Below, one piece after another: positions 42,926 through 52,683 of a stretch of 64,000 nt of DNA (the first letter of the stretch is position 1; each line of letters starts with the position of its first letter). This DNA comes from JAJFKX01 sp965230265 (GTDB taxonomy: Bacteria; Pseudomonadota; Gammaproteobacteria; Xanthomonadales; Wenzhouxiangellaceae), in the NCBI GenBank assembly GCA_965230265.1, contig OZ245999.1, positions 2,604,001 to 2,668,000 of the forward strand, written 5' to 3'. The position numbers were made by a program, and so were the translations under genes. Below the pieces are notes generated by a model. The model saw only the letters and a list, made by a program, of their open reading frames with translations, was not told the origin of the DNA and did no database searches.

Positions 42926-43300
42926 ATGTCGAAATTTTTGATACAGCTAACAGCAATAATATTTCTTTTTTATGGTTTATTGTGTCTGTTTTTCCCGGTA
43001 GAAGTTCTCAGGCTTGTCACTGAAGGCAGCGTAAGTTCATCATCAGGTGTTATCGATATAAGAGCAACCTATGGTGGCATGTCATTAGGGCTGGCTATCA
43101 TTTTATTTATTTTGGCCAGCAAACAATCCACCATCAGACTTGGGCTAATTAGCGTACTGACCATTATGTCAGGCATGGCAATTGGGCGGAGCATTGGCAT
43201 ATATCTGGATGGTTCACCTAATACGATGATGTATATTTACCTGATCATAGAAATTATTGCTGTACTATTAGCATTGATATTATTAAAAAAACCGCGATAA
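42926..43300 (+). CDS. DUF4345 family membrane protein
   Basis: A 124-residue protein with four hydrophobic helices (residues 4-25, 48-65, 69-90 and 99-118) and the DUF4345 pattern: a first helix with YGLLCLFFP, IDIRATYGGMSLGLAIILF after it, and GRSIGIYLDGSP before the last helix. Function is unknown. It lies 79 bases after protein B and 21 bases before the DUF2200 gene. Confidence 0.82.
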   Translation: MSKFLIQLTAIIFLFYGLLCLFFPVEVLRLVTEGSVSSSSGVIDIRATYGGMSLGLAIILFILASKQSTIRLGLISVLTIMSGMAIGRSIGIYLDGSPNTMMYIYLIIEIIAVLLALILLKKPR

Positions 43301-43321
43301 CAGCACAAAAGGAAAATCACC

Positions 43322-43672
43322 ATGTCGACGCATCCCATTTTTTTGATGGCTTTTGCAAAGGTATACCCCTTTTATGTTCAAAAGGCAGAAAAGAAGGGAC
43401 GTACCAAAGCGGAGGTTGACCAGTGTATTTTGTGGCTCACAGGCTATGATCAAGAAGGCCTGGAAAAACAGATTGAGCAGGAAAATGACATCAAAACTTT
43501 CTTTGCTCAAGCGCCATGCTTCAACCCAAACGCCTCACTGATTAAAGGTGTGGTGTGCGGAGTACGGGTTGAAAACGTTGAAGACCCGCTCATGAAAAAA
43601 ATCCGATACCTAGACAAGCTTATCGATGAGCTTGCAAAGGGCAAGGCAATGGATAAAATTCTTCGCTCATGA
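43322..43672 (+). CDS. DUF2200 family cytoplasmic protein
   Basis: A 116-residue soluble protein with the family start FLMAFAKVYPFYVQKAEKKG, the segment VDQCILWLTGYDQEGLEKQI, and IKGVVCGVRVENVEDPLMKK, followed by a Lys-rich helix (IRYLDKLIDELAKGKAMDKI). DUF2200 proteins are small and uncharacterised. An AAAAGGAAAA RBS precedes the ATG. Cysteines at three positions are conserved-looking but no motif for metal binding is clear. Confidence 0.88.
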   Translation: MSTHPIFLMAFAKVYPFYVQKAEKKGRTKAEVDQCILWLTGYDQEGLEKQIEQENDIKTFFAQAPCFNPNASLIKGVVCGVRVENVEDPLMKKIRYLDKLIDELAKGKAMDKILRS

Positions 43673-43963
43673 TGGTTCTCTAGGTCTTAGCCGTTTGATT
43701 AATAGCAAATACAATTGCCTAGCATCCAACTGATAAAGACCAATAGCCGGCCACACCCACAAATATCATTGGGTATTTAATTACACACCATTTTTTAGAA
43801 GCAGATTCAAAGCTGGCTCACATATTTCATATTTTGTTATTGGCTAAAACAACATACCAGCCTTTTACGCTTGTTTTTGCGCTTGCTGCTCGACCAATTT
43901 GTTGAAATAAATTAGCGAATGTCGCCTATTAAATCGCACTTTTCAGATAGAAGGATTAAGACT
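43673..43963. other. AT-rich intergenic region with no gene seen
   Basis: A 291-base stretch between the DUF2200 gene and the lipoprotein. It is AT-rich with several poly-T tracts. No tRNA-like cloverleaf, no long inverted repeat and no convincing reading frame was seen. The promoter of the lipoprotein gene should lie in its right part. Confidence 0.5.
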
Positions 43964-44329
43964 GTGTACAACAAAAAACAAGTATTCGCTATAACCATTG
44001 TATTGATGATGGCTCTAATTGGATGTGACAACTCAGTTGAAACGACGGGTGCAACGGCCATTTCTGGTTATGAAATCGTAACTGGAGAAACTGCTGCAGA
44101 TAGTACCGCCGAAAAACAACTACAGGTTGACTGCCCTGACAGCAAAAAAGCATTGGCTGCAGGCTGGTCAGCTCTGGATGGCACTGATGCCATATTAAAC
44201 GGAACAGCCAGTTATTTTGAGCCGGCTACTGATGGGACACACTGGCTGGTTAATGCACAAAACAACAGTACTTTTACCTCGATCTGGAAATTGCGTGTGC
44301 GCGTTATTTGTGCTGACGTGAGCAGTTAA
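43964..44329 (+). CDS. Small lipoprotein of unknown function
   Basis: About 121 residues, not matching any family I know. It starts at the GTG at 43964, supported by AAGGA eight bases upstream; the longer frame from 43919 lacks that. A lipobox is clear (LMMALIGC, then DNSVETTG). The mature part is short, acidic, and contains three cysteines; the segment ATDGTHWLVNAQNNSTFTSI followed by LRVRVICAD looks like a small beta fold. It converges with the oligopeptidase gene. Confidence 0.7.
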   Translation: MYNKKQVFAITIVLMMALIGCDNSVETTGATAISGYEIVTGETAADSTAEKQLQVDCPDSKKALAAGWSALDGTDAILNGTASYFEPATDGTHWLVNAQNNSTFTSIWKLRVRVICADVSS

Positions 44330-44404
44330 CCCAGGTATCACAACCGATAAAACCGAAGTGGCCAAGGTGACACTGTTTTAAACCCGCAATTTGCTGGCTG
44401 TTAA

Positions 44405-46597
44405 CTACTTGGCATCAAACGAGCTTAAAATAAACGCAAACTCCTGAGCGGTATCTCTTTGCCGCTCAAAGCGGCCGGAACCTCCCCGATGCCCTGCATT
44501 CATATCGGTACGCATCACCAGCATATTGTCATCGGTTTTGGTGTGTCGCAGTTTGGCAACCCACTTGGCGGGCTCCCAATATTGCACTGCCGGATCCCAT
44601 AAACCGGTGGTCACATAGATATGCGGGTAATCCTGAGCGCTGATTTGATCATATGGAGAATACGAGAGCATATAGTCGTAGTAGGTTTTGTCCTTAGGAT
44701 TACCCCATTCATCAAACTCAAAAGTGGTCAATGGGATGGATTCATCCAGCATGGTAGTAATGACATCGACAAACGGCACACCAGCAATCAAAGTGTGAAA
44801 AGTTTCTGGCGCCATATTCGCTACTGCACCAATCAACAGCCCCCCTGCACTGCGGCCGCTGGCTACCAACTTGTCAGGTGCCGACCAACCATCTTTGATC
44901 AGTGCCTGGCCCGCATCGATAAAATCGGTGAAGGTATTCTTTTTGTTCAGCAGCTTGCCTTGCTCATACCAGGCTCTGCCTTTCTCCTGGCCACCACGAA
45001 TATGTGCCAGAGCAAATACAAAACCCCGATCCACTAAACTTAAGTATTTTTGCTGGAAGCCTGGTAAATAGCTGGAACCATAAGAACCATAGCCCAACAG
45101 ATAAGCCGGGTGAGTACCGTCAGGCTGCAAACCTGCCCGATGCAATAAAGTGACCGGGATTGCTGTTCCATCATGCGCGGTAATATTGATTCTGCGCACC
45201 TGATATTTGCTGCTGTCAAAATCCTCACCCGCAAATGACTGCTTCAGCAATTGCCGCTCGCCATTTTGCATATCCACCGAATACCAGCTCAATGGTTTGG
45301 CTGGTGATTCATAGGTGTAACGCAAGTCTGTGGCATTACTGTCCAGATTAACGTTAATGGCCATTTCAAATGCTGGCTCATCAGCCGAAATATCCCACGG
45401 TGAGACATCGCTATCTTGGGGAATCACATGCAGTTTTTGATTGGCATCCTCAGTGATACTGGCCACGACATAATCGTTGAACACAGCAAAGTTGCTGATC
45501 AACGCATCAGGTGATTCGGCCAATACTTCCTGCCAGACTTCACGGTCATTGGCCTGTGTCAGGGGCGCTGTCACAATGCGGAAGTTTTTGGCTTGATCGT
45601 TGGTCAATAGATACAACTGTGTACCCAGTGTTTCCACCTGATACTCATGACCAGTAGTACGTGGAATAACAACCTGAGGTGGCTGCTGCGGCTGATCAGC
45701 ATCAATTAACTGTACCTCGCTGGTCAAGGTACTGTAGTGACCAACCACAATATAACGCTGGTCACGGCTTTTACTGATGGTGGTGAAATAGGTCGGGTCA
45801 TCCTCCTGATAGACCAGCACGTCCTGTTCCGGTGAAGTACCAATGGTGTGCCGCCATATTTGATAAGGAATCAGGGTTTCATCCTGCAAGCGGATATAAA
45901 AAACACTGCGATTATCGTTCGCAAAAATAACCTCGCTACCGGTTTTTTCTATGCTGGTATCGATGGTCTGACCTGTATTTAAATTGCGAAAACGAATGCG
46001 ATAAATGCCCCGACTGACCACATCCTCGGTCCACACCAGCCATTGGTCATCACTGCTGACATCGTAGTCACCCACCTGGTAGAACTCGAGCTCACCTTTT
46101 AACTGGTTTTCATCCAGTAGCACTTCAGGCTCACCTTGTGGCTCGGTTTCACCCTGCGACCAGCGCACCAGAATAGGCAACTCTTTACCCGCCTGATACT
46201 GTCTTGCATACCAATGCTGGTGGTAACGGAACGGGACCGATTCATCATTGGCTGGAATACGCGCGACCAGTTCCTGATATAAATCATCTTCCAAGGCCTG
46301 CATCGGTGCAGTGACATGTTCGGCATAGTCGTTTTCTGCTTGCAGATATGCCAACACCTGCGGGGACTCACGCTTATCATCGCGCAGCCAATAATAAGGA
46401 TCTTCGCGTTTATCCCCATGTGCTTCAAGGATCTGCTCGCGGCGATCGGCAACCGGTGCCTGCATGCCATTGGCTTGTTCTGACGGTTGTGACGTTTCAG
46501 TTGAAGTGTTTTGGTCCACGGTGTCGCAGGCTCCTAAAAATATAATTGATAGAATCAAAGTTAAAACTTCTAAACGGTGCCGGGCAAAATAGCGCAT
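44405..46597 (-). CDS. S9 family prolyl oligopeptidase (oligopeptidase B-like) lipoprotein
   Basis: A 730-residue serine peptidase with a lipoprotein signal (LTLILSIIFLGAC). A seven-bladed propeller (DPYYWLRDDKRESPQVLAYL at its start) precedes the alpha/beta hydrolase. The catalytic serine is in VASGRSAGGLLIGA, the aspartate in VTTGLWDPAVQYWEP and the histidine in MNAGHRGGSGRF, as in oligopeptidase B. That enzyme cuts after Lys/Arg in short peptides. ATG 46597 is chosen at the beginning of the signal; an upstream start at 46615 adds six residues. Confidence 0.92.
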   Translation of the reverse strand: MRYFARHRLEVLTLILSIIFLGACDTVDQNTSTETSQPSEQANGMQAPVADRREQILEAHGDKREDPYYWLRDDKRESPQVLAYLQAENDYAEHVTAPMQALEDDLYQELVARIPANDESVPFRYHQHWYARQYQAGKELPILVRWSQGETEPQGEPEVLLDENQLKGELEFYQVGDYDVSSDDQWLVWTEDVVSRGIYRIRFRNLNTGQTIDTSIEKTGSEVIFANDNRSVFYIRLQDETLIPYQIWRHTIGTSPEQDVLVYQEDDPTYFTTISKSRDQRYIVVGHYSTLTSEVQLIDADQPQQPPQVVIPRTTGHEYQVETLGTQLYLLTNDQAKNFRIVTAPLTQANDREVWQEVLAESPDALISNFAVFNDYVVASITEDANQKLHVIPQDSDVSPWDISADEPAFEMAINVNLDSNATDLRYTYESPAKPLSWYSVDMQNGERQLLKQSFAGEDFDSSKYQVRRINITAHDGTAIPVTLLHRAGLQPDGTHPAYLLGYGSYGSSYLPGFQQKYLSLVDRGFVFALAHIRGGQEKGRAWYEQGKLLNKKNTFTDFIDAGQALIKDGWSAPDKLVASGRSAGGLLIGAVANMAPETFHTLIAGVPFVDVITTMLDESIPLTTFEFDEWGNPKDKTYYDYMLSYSPYDQISAQDYPHIYVTTGLWDPAVQYWEPAKWVAKLRHTKTDDNMLVMRTDMNAGHRGGSGRFERQRDTAQEFAFILSSFDAK

Positions 46598-46750
46598 GGA
46601 TACTCCGTACATCATTGATTGATTGGTCTGGTCAAATGCTCGTTGTTATTCAACGAAGCCAGCAGCGATTTTTCTCGTCGCATTCTATCGTTATGCACAA
46701 ACAATCACCATGGAAATGGGTATCTGCAGCATAAACTCACCTATTAAGCC

Positions 46751-47500
46751 CTATTGGGCTTTCGGCAGAACCTGCAGAACAATGGCAGAGACATTGTCCT
46801 GCCCATCTGCCTGTTCAGATTTCACCGCTTGTATGATGGCTGTGGCAGGGTCGTCATTGCTTTGATCCATCATAATACTGACCAATTGTTCCTGGTTTAA
46901 CGTGTCAATGCCATCACTGGCCAACAACAGATAATCGCCTGCCAACAATTCAAATTGTTCTTCAGGCTGATCAATCAACGGTATATCCCGCCCATTGACA
47001 CTGCTGGTCACTACATGCCGCAAAGCGGAATCACTCAATATTGATGGTGACAAGCTGTCTTTTTCGATGTGCTTTTGTAGTGTATGTGCATACGAGTGCA
47101 GCTCATTCAGCAATTGCAGTTTTTGATCACGCAACAAATATAAATAACTGTCTCCTACACTGATCCAGTGTAGCTGATAGTCAAACTGTATCGCTGCCAG
47201 TAATGTGGTGCCCATATGCGGGTATTCAGAATGGTTCTCGATAAACCCGGCAATGGCTTTATTGGCTGCCTGCAAACCTGTTTTTAATAACTCTGCCGGG
47301 GCCATCTGAAGGTTAAGCAAGACCGTCTCGACCATCGCATCGACTGCTATTTTACTGGCCACAGCACCACCTGCATAACCACCCATCCCATCAGCAACAA
47401 TGGCCAATTGCAGACACCCACAGGCATGCTCGATAGAGCGGCAGAATAGGCTGTCTTCCTGCTGGTTCCGGGCACCCTGATATTGTGCACAATTTATCAT
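46751..47500 (-). CDS. PP2C-type protein serine/threonine phosphatase
   Basis: A 249-residue phosphatase with every metal-binding motif of the PPM family: the early RNQQEDS, AIVADGMGGYAGGAVAS with the DGMGG core, LASDGIDTL in the last third, and GQDNVSAIVLQ at the C-terminus. No regulatory domain is fused. The frame is open to a TTG at 47563 but the ATG at 47500 (MINCAQYQGARNQQEDS) matches the usual family start. It lies 99 bases after the large 1256-residue protein gene, on the same strand. No kinase is adjacent; the nearest Ser/Thr kinase is at the right end of this window. Confidence 0.92.
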   Translation of the reverse strand: MINCAQYQGARNQQEDSLFCRSIEHACGCLQLAIVADGMGGYAGGAVASKIAVDAMVETVLLNLQMAPAELLKTGLQAANKAIAGFIENHSEYPHMGTTLLAAIQFDYQLHWISVGDSYLYLLRDQKLQLLNELHSYAHTLQKHIEKDSLSPSILSDSALRHVVTSSVNGRDIPLIDQPEEQFELLAGDYLLLASDGIDTLNQEQLVSIMMDQSNDDPATAIIQAVKSEQADGQDNVSAIVLQVLPKAQ

Positions 47501-47599
47501 TGATGCTGATCGATTTTTGGCATTGTCACAAACAAATCGCTTTATTTTTTGGCGATCGACCAAAATATCCAGGTATTTTTCAGATCAGATACCAAATGC

Positions 47600-50500
47600 T
47601 TAAGCAAACAACCCTGGCAAGGCAACACTCATAATCGTACTAAAGCCCGCCAGACTGGCAAAGACAACCTCCAGCGCCACCAGGGTGATTAACATTGCGG
47701 CCCGACTGACTGGCTCGGCAGCCGCGGCAGCCAGGGTCATCCAGGCAAACAGACCCGGTATGCTGCTAAATAAACTCGATAGCTGCCCCATACCTTCTCG
47801 GGTGGTCAGCGCTATATCCTGTTTGTCTTTTTGCAATACAGCCAATTGCGCCATGGTAATAACCGCCAGCACTACAATGACAAAACCGGCAATGGTATCA
47901 ATCAGTTTAACCGCCGGCATTGGCGCATTAAAGATACTCAACCCCAGACCCAAAAACGCAAACAGTGCTGTACCTATGGATAACATCATGGGCAATCTAA
48001 ACGGTTCACTGTCATCAGGCCCCGCCTGATCATCAAGAGCCTCCACCAGCATCAATGCCAATGCCGGCACCGTTAAAGCAAAGCGAATAACGCTGCCGAT
48101 ACGCCCTATCCAGGTAAACACCTTACCCGTTGTACCGGTAACATCTGTGGTATCAGCGCCCTGCTTGAAGCCGGCAATAATGCCGTAAGCAAAATCATAA
48201 AACCCGGCGGCAATGGTGAAAGGTTTAACCAGTACTTTCAGAAAATCTTCAACCCGTTGCCGAAACTCTCTGACTTTTTGTTGAAACTCGAATATGTCCA
48301 TCATCTCTTGGCTGACAGTGGTACTGAATGGCGGCAGCACTGCATTGGCTCCAACCGACTGCTGTTCTGCCACCCCTGTTCTGCCGCCCGTGGTAATGGT
48401 ATTCATATCATTCAGCAAATCACCCCAGGTAAAATCAGCATTTTTAAGCCCCGTCACCTGATCTTTGGTGAATGGCGCCTGCAAGTCTTTACCGCCCAGC
48501 ACCAGCTTATAAATAATCGTCATTGGCGCAGCCACCAGCAAAGTAGCAATATCCATGACCTTTAATTCCTGTCCGCTGTGCTTTTTATAAAAGTCACTGA
48601 CCAGTGGAATATTCAAGCTGGTGTTCAAAATGCTCTTAATCGCCTGTAGTACTCTACCCACCAGACGAATACCCATAATCAATAATTCGCCACCGACATC
48701 AACAGCAAACTGAATCATTGGCCGCAACGCCTTAACTGCTGTAGCCAGCCCCTGACTGAACAGTTCATCAATAGACTGCGGATTGAAGGTTTTAAGGGCG
48801 CTGACCATGTGACCCTCAATATTGGATTTATAAGATACCTCGACCATATTCAGAAACTGCTTTAATGGATCATCAGCTGTCCTGGTCACTTTTTGGGTGG
48901 CTGCCTGGATCCCATCAGGTTCACGCTGCATTTGGTTTTGCACCATATCTGTGGATACCCGGTTATCTTCCATCGAGGACTGCATTGAGCCGGTCATTTC
49001 ATGCTTACCATGCCTGGCCTGTTCAGCTTCAGGATCGACACCACCCAGTGTTGATTCAAGTTCATCAAATACCTGATCAATACCCTTTTTCAATTCACCG
49101 ACCTGCGATTGCACCCAACCCACCACCGTGGTATCGAAAAAACCAGCAGCAGAATCCAGGGTGTCGTTGATTGCCAGTTGCAGCATGTTGTTGGTGATTA
49201 AAATATCTTCCCAACCAAACAAAGCCTGCACAAATTTGACGATTTTAGTCACTACCTCGACAATCGCTTCACCCACTTTGCGGAACATCTCGGCAATACC
49301 CTGGAAGACTGACTCAAAAGCACGGGCAATACCTTCGGCAGTATTGACCACCAGTTCCTTAACGGCATCACCAATGGTGAACACAATCCGCACTATGTCC
49401 TCACCGACAGTCACCACAAACTTTTTGACGTCTTCCCAGGCATTTTCCAGCCAGTTAATAAAATCACCCACCAGTTGACCAAGAGGATCAACAGCCCTGC
49501 GCGCACCGACGGGTTGCGGCTTGGCCTGCGGCATGCTTTGTGTAAAATCGCCACCTGCCTGTAATTCACTGGCCGCCACTTCCTTGCGCTGAACAGCCTG
49601 GGTCCCAGCGTTAGCAGCATCGACGGTAAACCGTTTGGCTTGCCCACCACGAGTTCCACCTTTGTCACAAGTTTCGCTGGCCTTGCCGATTTCCTTGATC
49701 AGGCTGACCACATTGTTAGCGGCTTCACCTTGAACCCCATCAGGAATCAGCCCGGCTTTGCGCATGTTGATCACATCAAGTTTTACACGTGGATCCCGGC
49801 CCTTTAGACGGCGTGCCACCTTGGCATCCGGATTGGCAGTGAATATCTCACCGGTGGCACTGATACGCACACTGATGTTGGGTGCAGTCAAACTATCCGC
49901 CGGCATGTTCAGACTCAACTTGCCGCCAATGTCTGCATTCACTTTGACCCAGGTTTCCGAGGTCAACTGTCGCACCACACCATTGATGGTGACATCGATG
50001 GCAACATCACTCTGCAACTCCAACCCGGCGTTGGCAACTGGCAGATTGTTGTTGTCCTGGGCTCTGATATCCACCGCATGGACGGTGGTTTGCTCGGCGG
50101 ATATGTTGTTTTTTACCGCCACTTTGATGTGTGTTCGGTGCCAGATGGTCGTGTCTTCGTTTTGATTCAAATGCACCAGATGGCGGTTGTTAGGGTTGAC
50201 CAGGAACAATTCCGCACCATCCAACATGGCGCGTGGACAACCAATCACACTGGCCACATTGCCCAGGCAGACCCATTCAGCAAAAACCAGATCTTTTTTG
50301 CCATCCAAGCCGGTCTGTCGCAGCACCCACAAACGCCGATCCCGGGCACTGGTCGCAAATACTGTGGCGCGGTCAAAACGATCACGACCAATACAGATCG
50401 ACTCCAATGCCGCAGGCTGATTGCTGCCACCAGTCAATGAGCGATGACGTATATCATCCTCGGTATAACCTGCCACGTAATGCAGCTGCTTATCGTTGGT

Positions 50501-51370
50501 GTGCAACAGCAAACTTTGTGTGCCGATACGGCTGGGAAATGCATGCACATTGGCCGCACTTAACTGGCCTGCGTTGATTTTGGATTCAGCAAGCTCTTCG
50601 CTCCATTCGATATAAAAACCACTGCGGTCTTCATCCAGAATAAACTCACGACTACGCATGCTGTCACCGCTAATTTCCAGCATGGTATGACCGTATTGGT
50701 CTTCACTGGAGCCTGGCAATAAACGATAAGTCGCACCCTCATTTTCAACGGTTTCATTAACCGCTGCCCAAACACCATCTTGCGCGGTTTCAAACACCAC
50801 AAAAAACTGTGGGTATTGATACGCCGTGCTTACCCCATAAAAAAAGTGATAACCGTTGGGTGTCCGGTAAACATCGGTTTGCCGGGTACTGTAAAGCGCA
50901 TTGGCCACATCATTTTTGAGACGTAACTCACGCCAGCCCTTACCGGACTGATACACCATGGCCACCACTACATGGGTATCCTGGCTGGGGCCGGGATAAT
51001 GCACCATCGCATAGATGGATTGGCCTTGGTAGAAAGCGGCAATTTTTTGGATATTGCCTTTAATGCTTTGCCCGTCAGCACGGGCCTTGGGCATTACCAC
51101 CTTGTCTGCACGCCAGCCTGACTCAACATTCTCATCGCGTCTGACATGCAGCAGCTGGTTATCACTGGATACCGTCACCAACTCGACCACTGCCTGATGG
51201 CCTTCCGGGTCTTTGTCATTGGATTGTCTATTAGCCGGGCGCTGCACCACAGCAAACCGATTATGCAGATTGTCAGCCACACCGGGTTTAACACCCCGCA
51301 GCATATGTTCAATGGTGTCACTGGCGATATTTAAAGATTGCGCAATTTGGGGCTTTGCTTTGGTGTTCAT
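47600..51370 (-). CDS. Very large protein of unknown function, beta-rich N-terminus and hydrophobic C-terminus
   Basis: I do not recognise this 1256-residue protein. No signal peptide is seen. Residues about 30-520 are beta-rich, with repeated strand-loop units carrying aromatic residues that resemble a propeller (HFFYGVSTAYQYPQFFVVFE, LLLHTNDKQLHYVAGYTEDD, ELFLVNPNNRHLVHLNQNED). Residues about 630-740 are a long amphipathic helical run (FINWLENAWEDVKKFVVTVG and following), and the last 300 residues hold at least four strong hydrophobic helices. ATG 51370 is preferred to an upstream start at 51418 because AGGGA lies before it. It sits between the secreted triple-repeat gene and the PP2C gene. 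Confidence 0.7.
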   Translation of the reverse strand: MNTKAKPQIAQSLNIASDTIEHMLRGVKPGVADNLHNRFAVVQRPANRQSNDKDPEGHQAVVELVTVSSDNQLLHVRRDENVESGWRADKVVMPKARADGQSIKGNIQKIAAFYQGQSIYAMVHYPGPSQDTHVVVAMVYQSGKGWRELRLKNDVANALYSTRQTDVYRTPNGYHFFYGVSTAYQYPQFFVVFETAQDGVWAAVNETVENEGATYRLLPGSSEDQYGHTMLEISGDSMRSREFILDEDRSGFYIEWSEELAESKINAGQLSAANVHAFPSRIGTQSLLLHTNDKQLHYVAGYTEDDIRHRSLTGGSNQPAALESICIGRDRFDRATVFATSARDRRLWVLRQTGLDGKKDLVFAEWVCLGNVASVIGCPRAMLDGAELFLVNPNNRHLVHLNQNEDTTIWHRTHIKVAVKNNISAEQTTVHAVDIRAQDNNNLPVANAGLELQSDVAIDVTINGVVRQLTSETWVKVNADIGGKLSLNMPADSLTAPNISVRISATGEIFTANPDAKVARRLKGRDPRVKLDVINMRKAGLIPDGVQGEAANNVVSLIKEIGKASETCDKGGTRGGQAKRFTVDAANAGTQAVQRKEVAASELQAGGDFTQSMPQAKPQPVGARRAVDPLGQLVGDFINWLENAWEDVKKFVVTVGEDIVRIVFTIGDAVKELVVNTAEGIARAFESVFQGIAEMFRKVGEAIVEVVTKIVKFVQALFGWEDILITNNMLQLAINDTLDSAAGFFDTTVVGWVQSQVGELKKGIDQVFDELESTLGGVDPEAEQARHGKHEMTGSMQSSMEDNRVSTDMVQNQMQREPDGIQAATQKVTRTADDPLKQFLNMVEVSYKSNIEGHMVSALKTFNPQSIDELFSQGLATAVKALRPMIQFAVDVGGELLIMGIRLVGRVLQAIKSILNTSLNIPLVSDFYKKHSGQELKVMDIATLLVAAPMTIIYKLVLGGKDLQAPFTKDQVTGLKNADFTWGDLLNDMNTITTGGRTGVAEQQSVGANAVLPPFSTTVSQEMMDIFEFQQKVREFRQRVEDFLKVLVKPFTIAAGFYDFAYGIIAGFKQGADTTDVTGTTGKVFTWIGRIGSVIRFALTVPALALMLVEALDDQAGPDDSEPFRLPMMLSIGTALFAFLGLGLSIFNAPMPAVKLIDTIAGFVIVVLAVITMAQLAVLQKDKQDIALTTREGMGQLSSLFSSIPGLFAWMTLAAAAAEPVSRAAMLITLVALEVVFASLAGFSTIMSVALPGLFA

Positions 51371-51477
51371 TGGTTCTGGTTCCCTGGTTATAACCGCGTG
51401 TACCTGTCTCGGCAGCACACGCAGTTAATCGTTACAACATAAAAGCCGGACTTCATCGGCTTCAGATACTCCTTGGG

Positions 51478-52683
51478 TTATTGGCGTATACCGCTGCCGG
51501 TATCCGAAGCCGCTGCAGGCGCAATGCAATGGCGCATTTGCACATACGGTAAGTTGAGGCCGGCCTGTTGAGTAGTACCTATCAGCTCATAATCACCGGC
51601 TGCAGCAAAACCCGTATATTGACCACCAATGTTGCCGGCGAATGGTCGTGCGGGCCAGTTAAACGTATGGTTGACGCTATGATTATGGCTTCTTACCTCA
51701 CCGCTATGCAGAGGCGCTCCACCAAAGGCTGTGCCGCTTTTGGCATGCTGTTGTTGTGGCAACCCGACCAGATAGCGACCATGGCTGCTGGATTTTTCCC
51801 GCCAGCCTCTGGGACAGGCTTCTGCCGCCATAAACGCCATTAAATCCCCAGGCAACCTATCAATATTGCCCCTGCCACGGGTTTTTCTGCAGGGCAACAG
51901 CTCGATGTAGGGAATATGCGTATCTTGATGAGAATAAGTCGATATTGCATTAACCGGAGACTGTGCTTTGGCCCACCCGTCACTATTCACAAATAACCCT
52001 TTTTCTGCCGCACCCATACTGGCCGTCGGCAATCTGATCCCCACCTGATTCGCTTTAGCAGTCCCTTCCACCATTTGAACACTATGGCTGTGTTCATTGC
52101 CCATATTTCCCACAATCTGATTATATGCACCAGCCTCAGTATCATCAGGTGCCGGCACAACATAACGCTGCTTGAGCTGACCATAAGGCTCCCAGTTTGA
52201 CGGGCAGCTGCGATCATTGAAAAATGCCACCATTTGGCTACGCATATTATTGGCACTGACAGTACCTGACTGTTCTTCACAAACCAGCATTTGCATATAA
52301 GGTACGTTGCCATCAGATGTTCCAGTATGTGGTAGCGAACCACCACCGGCAGAGTACCACCCGGCACTGGCTACGGTCCTGACTTGTTCCAATGGCCAGA
52401 ACTCCTCTACTGCAGCAACATTTTGAGAAACGGGACGCAATGCAATATCCAGTGCGTGCGAATGTTCAGAAGGAGATTTATCCTGCATCGGCGTACCCCT
52501 TACATTGCCGACACGATTGCCATCTACTGTTCCTCGTATCAGCCTGCCCTGTGCATTGACTGCCGGCTTCCACCCCTGAGGACAAACACCATCTATCCTG
52601 TCAAAAAACGCCACCATCCCTGCGGATGCCCACGCTGGTAACAATAGCATTGCCAGTAAGCCGGCTTTTATCCAGATATTCAT
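51478..52683 (-). CDS. Secreted protein with three tail-collar-like modules
   Basis: A 401-residue exported protein with signal peptide (AGLLAMLLLPAWASA). The mature part is three repeats of about 110 residues (about 23-135, 151-265 and 281-386). Each opens with a hydrophobic MVAFF-like start, a Cys-Pro-x-x-W (CPQGW, CPSNW, CPRGW), then a Gly/Arg strand, a HSH/HNH histidine-rich site (EHSHALD, EHSHSVQ, HNHSVN), and closes with PY-x-Q/E-x-x-x-C. This resembles phage-type collar and similar extracellular modules used in adhesion or carbohydrate contact. ATG 52683 has GGGAG before it. Confidence 0.78.
   Translation of the reverse strand: MNIWIKAGLLAMLLLPAWASAGMVAFFDRIDGVCPQGWKPAVNAQGRLIRGTVDGNRVGNVRGTPMQDKSPSEHSHALDIALRPVSQNVAAVEEFWPLEQVRTVASAGWYSAGGGSLPHTGTSDGNVPYMQMLVCEEQSGTVSANNMRSQMVAFFNDRSCPSNWEPYGQLKQRYVVPAPDDTEAGAYNQIVGNMGNEHSHSVQMVEGTAKANQVGIRLPTASMGAAEKGLFVNSDGWAKAQSPVNAISTYSHQDTHIPYIELLPCRKTRGRGNIDRLPGDLMAFMAAEACPRGWREKSSSHGRYLVGLPQQQHAKSGTAFGGAPLHSGEVRSHNHSVNHTFNWPARPFAGNIGGQYTGFAAAGDYELIGTTQQAGLNLPYVQMRHCIAPAAASDTGSGIRQ

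Noticed and set aside
51478..52683. A prophage fragment suggested by the tail-collar-like modules
   Set aside because: The protein has a Sec signal peptide and no other phage genes, integrase or attachment sites are near.
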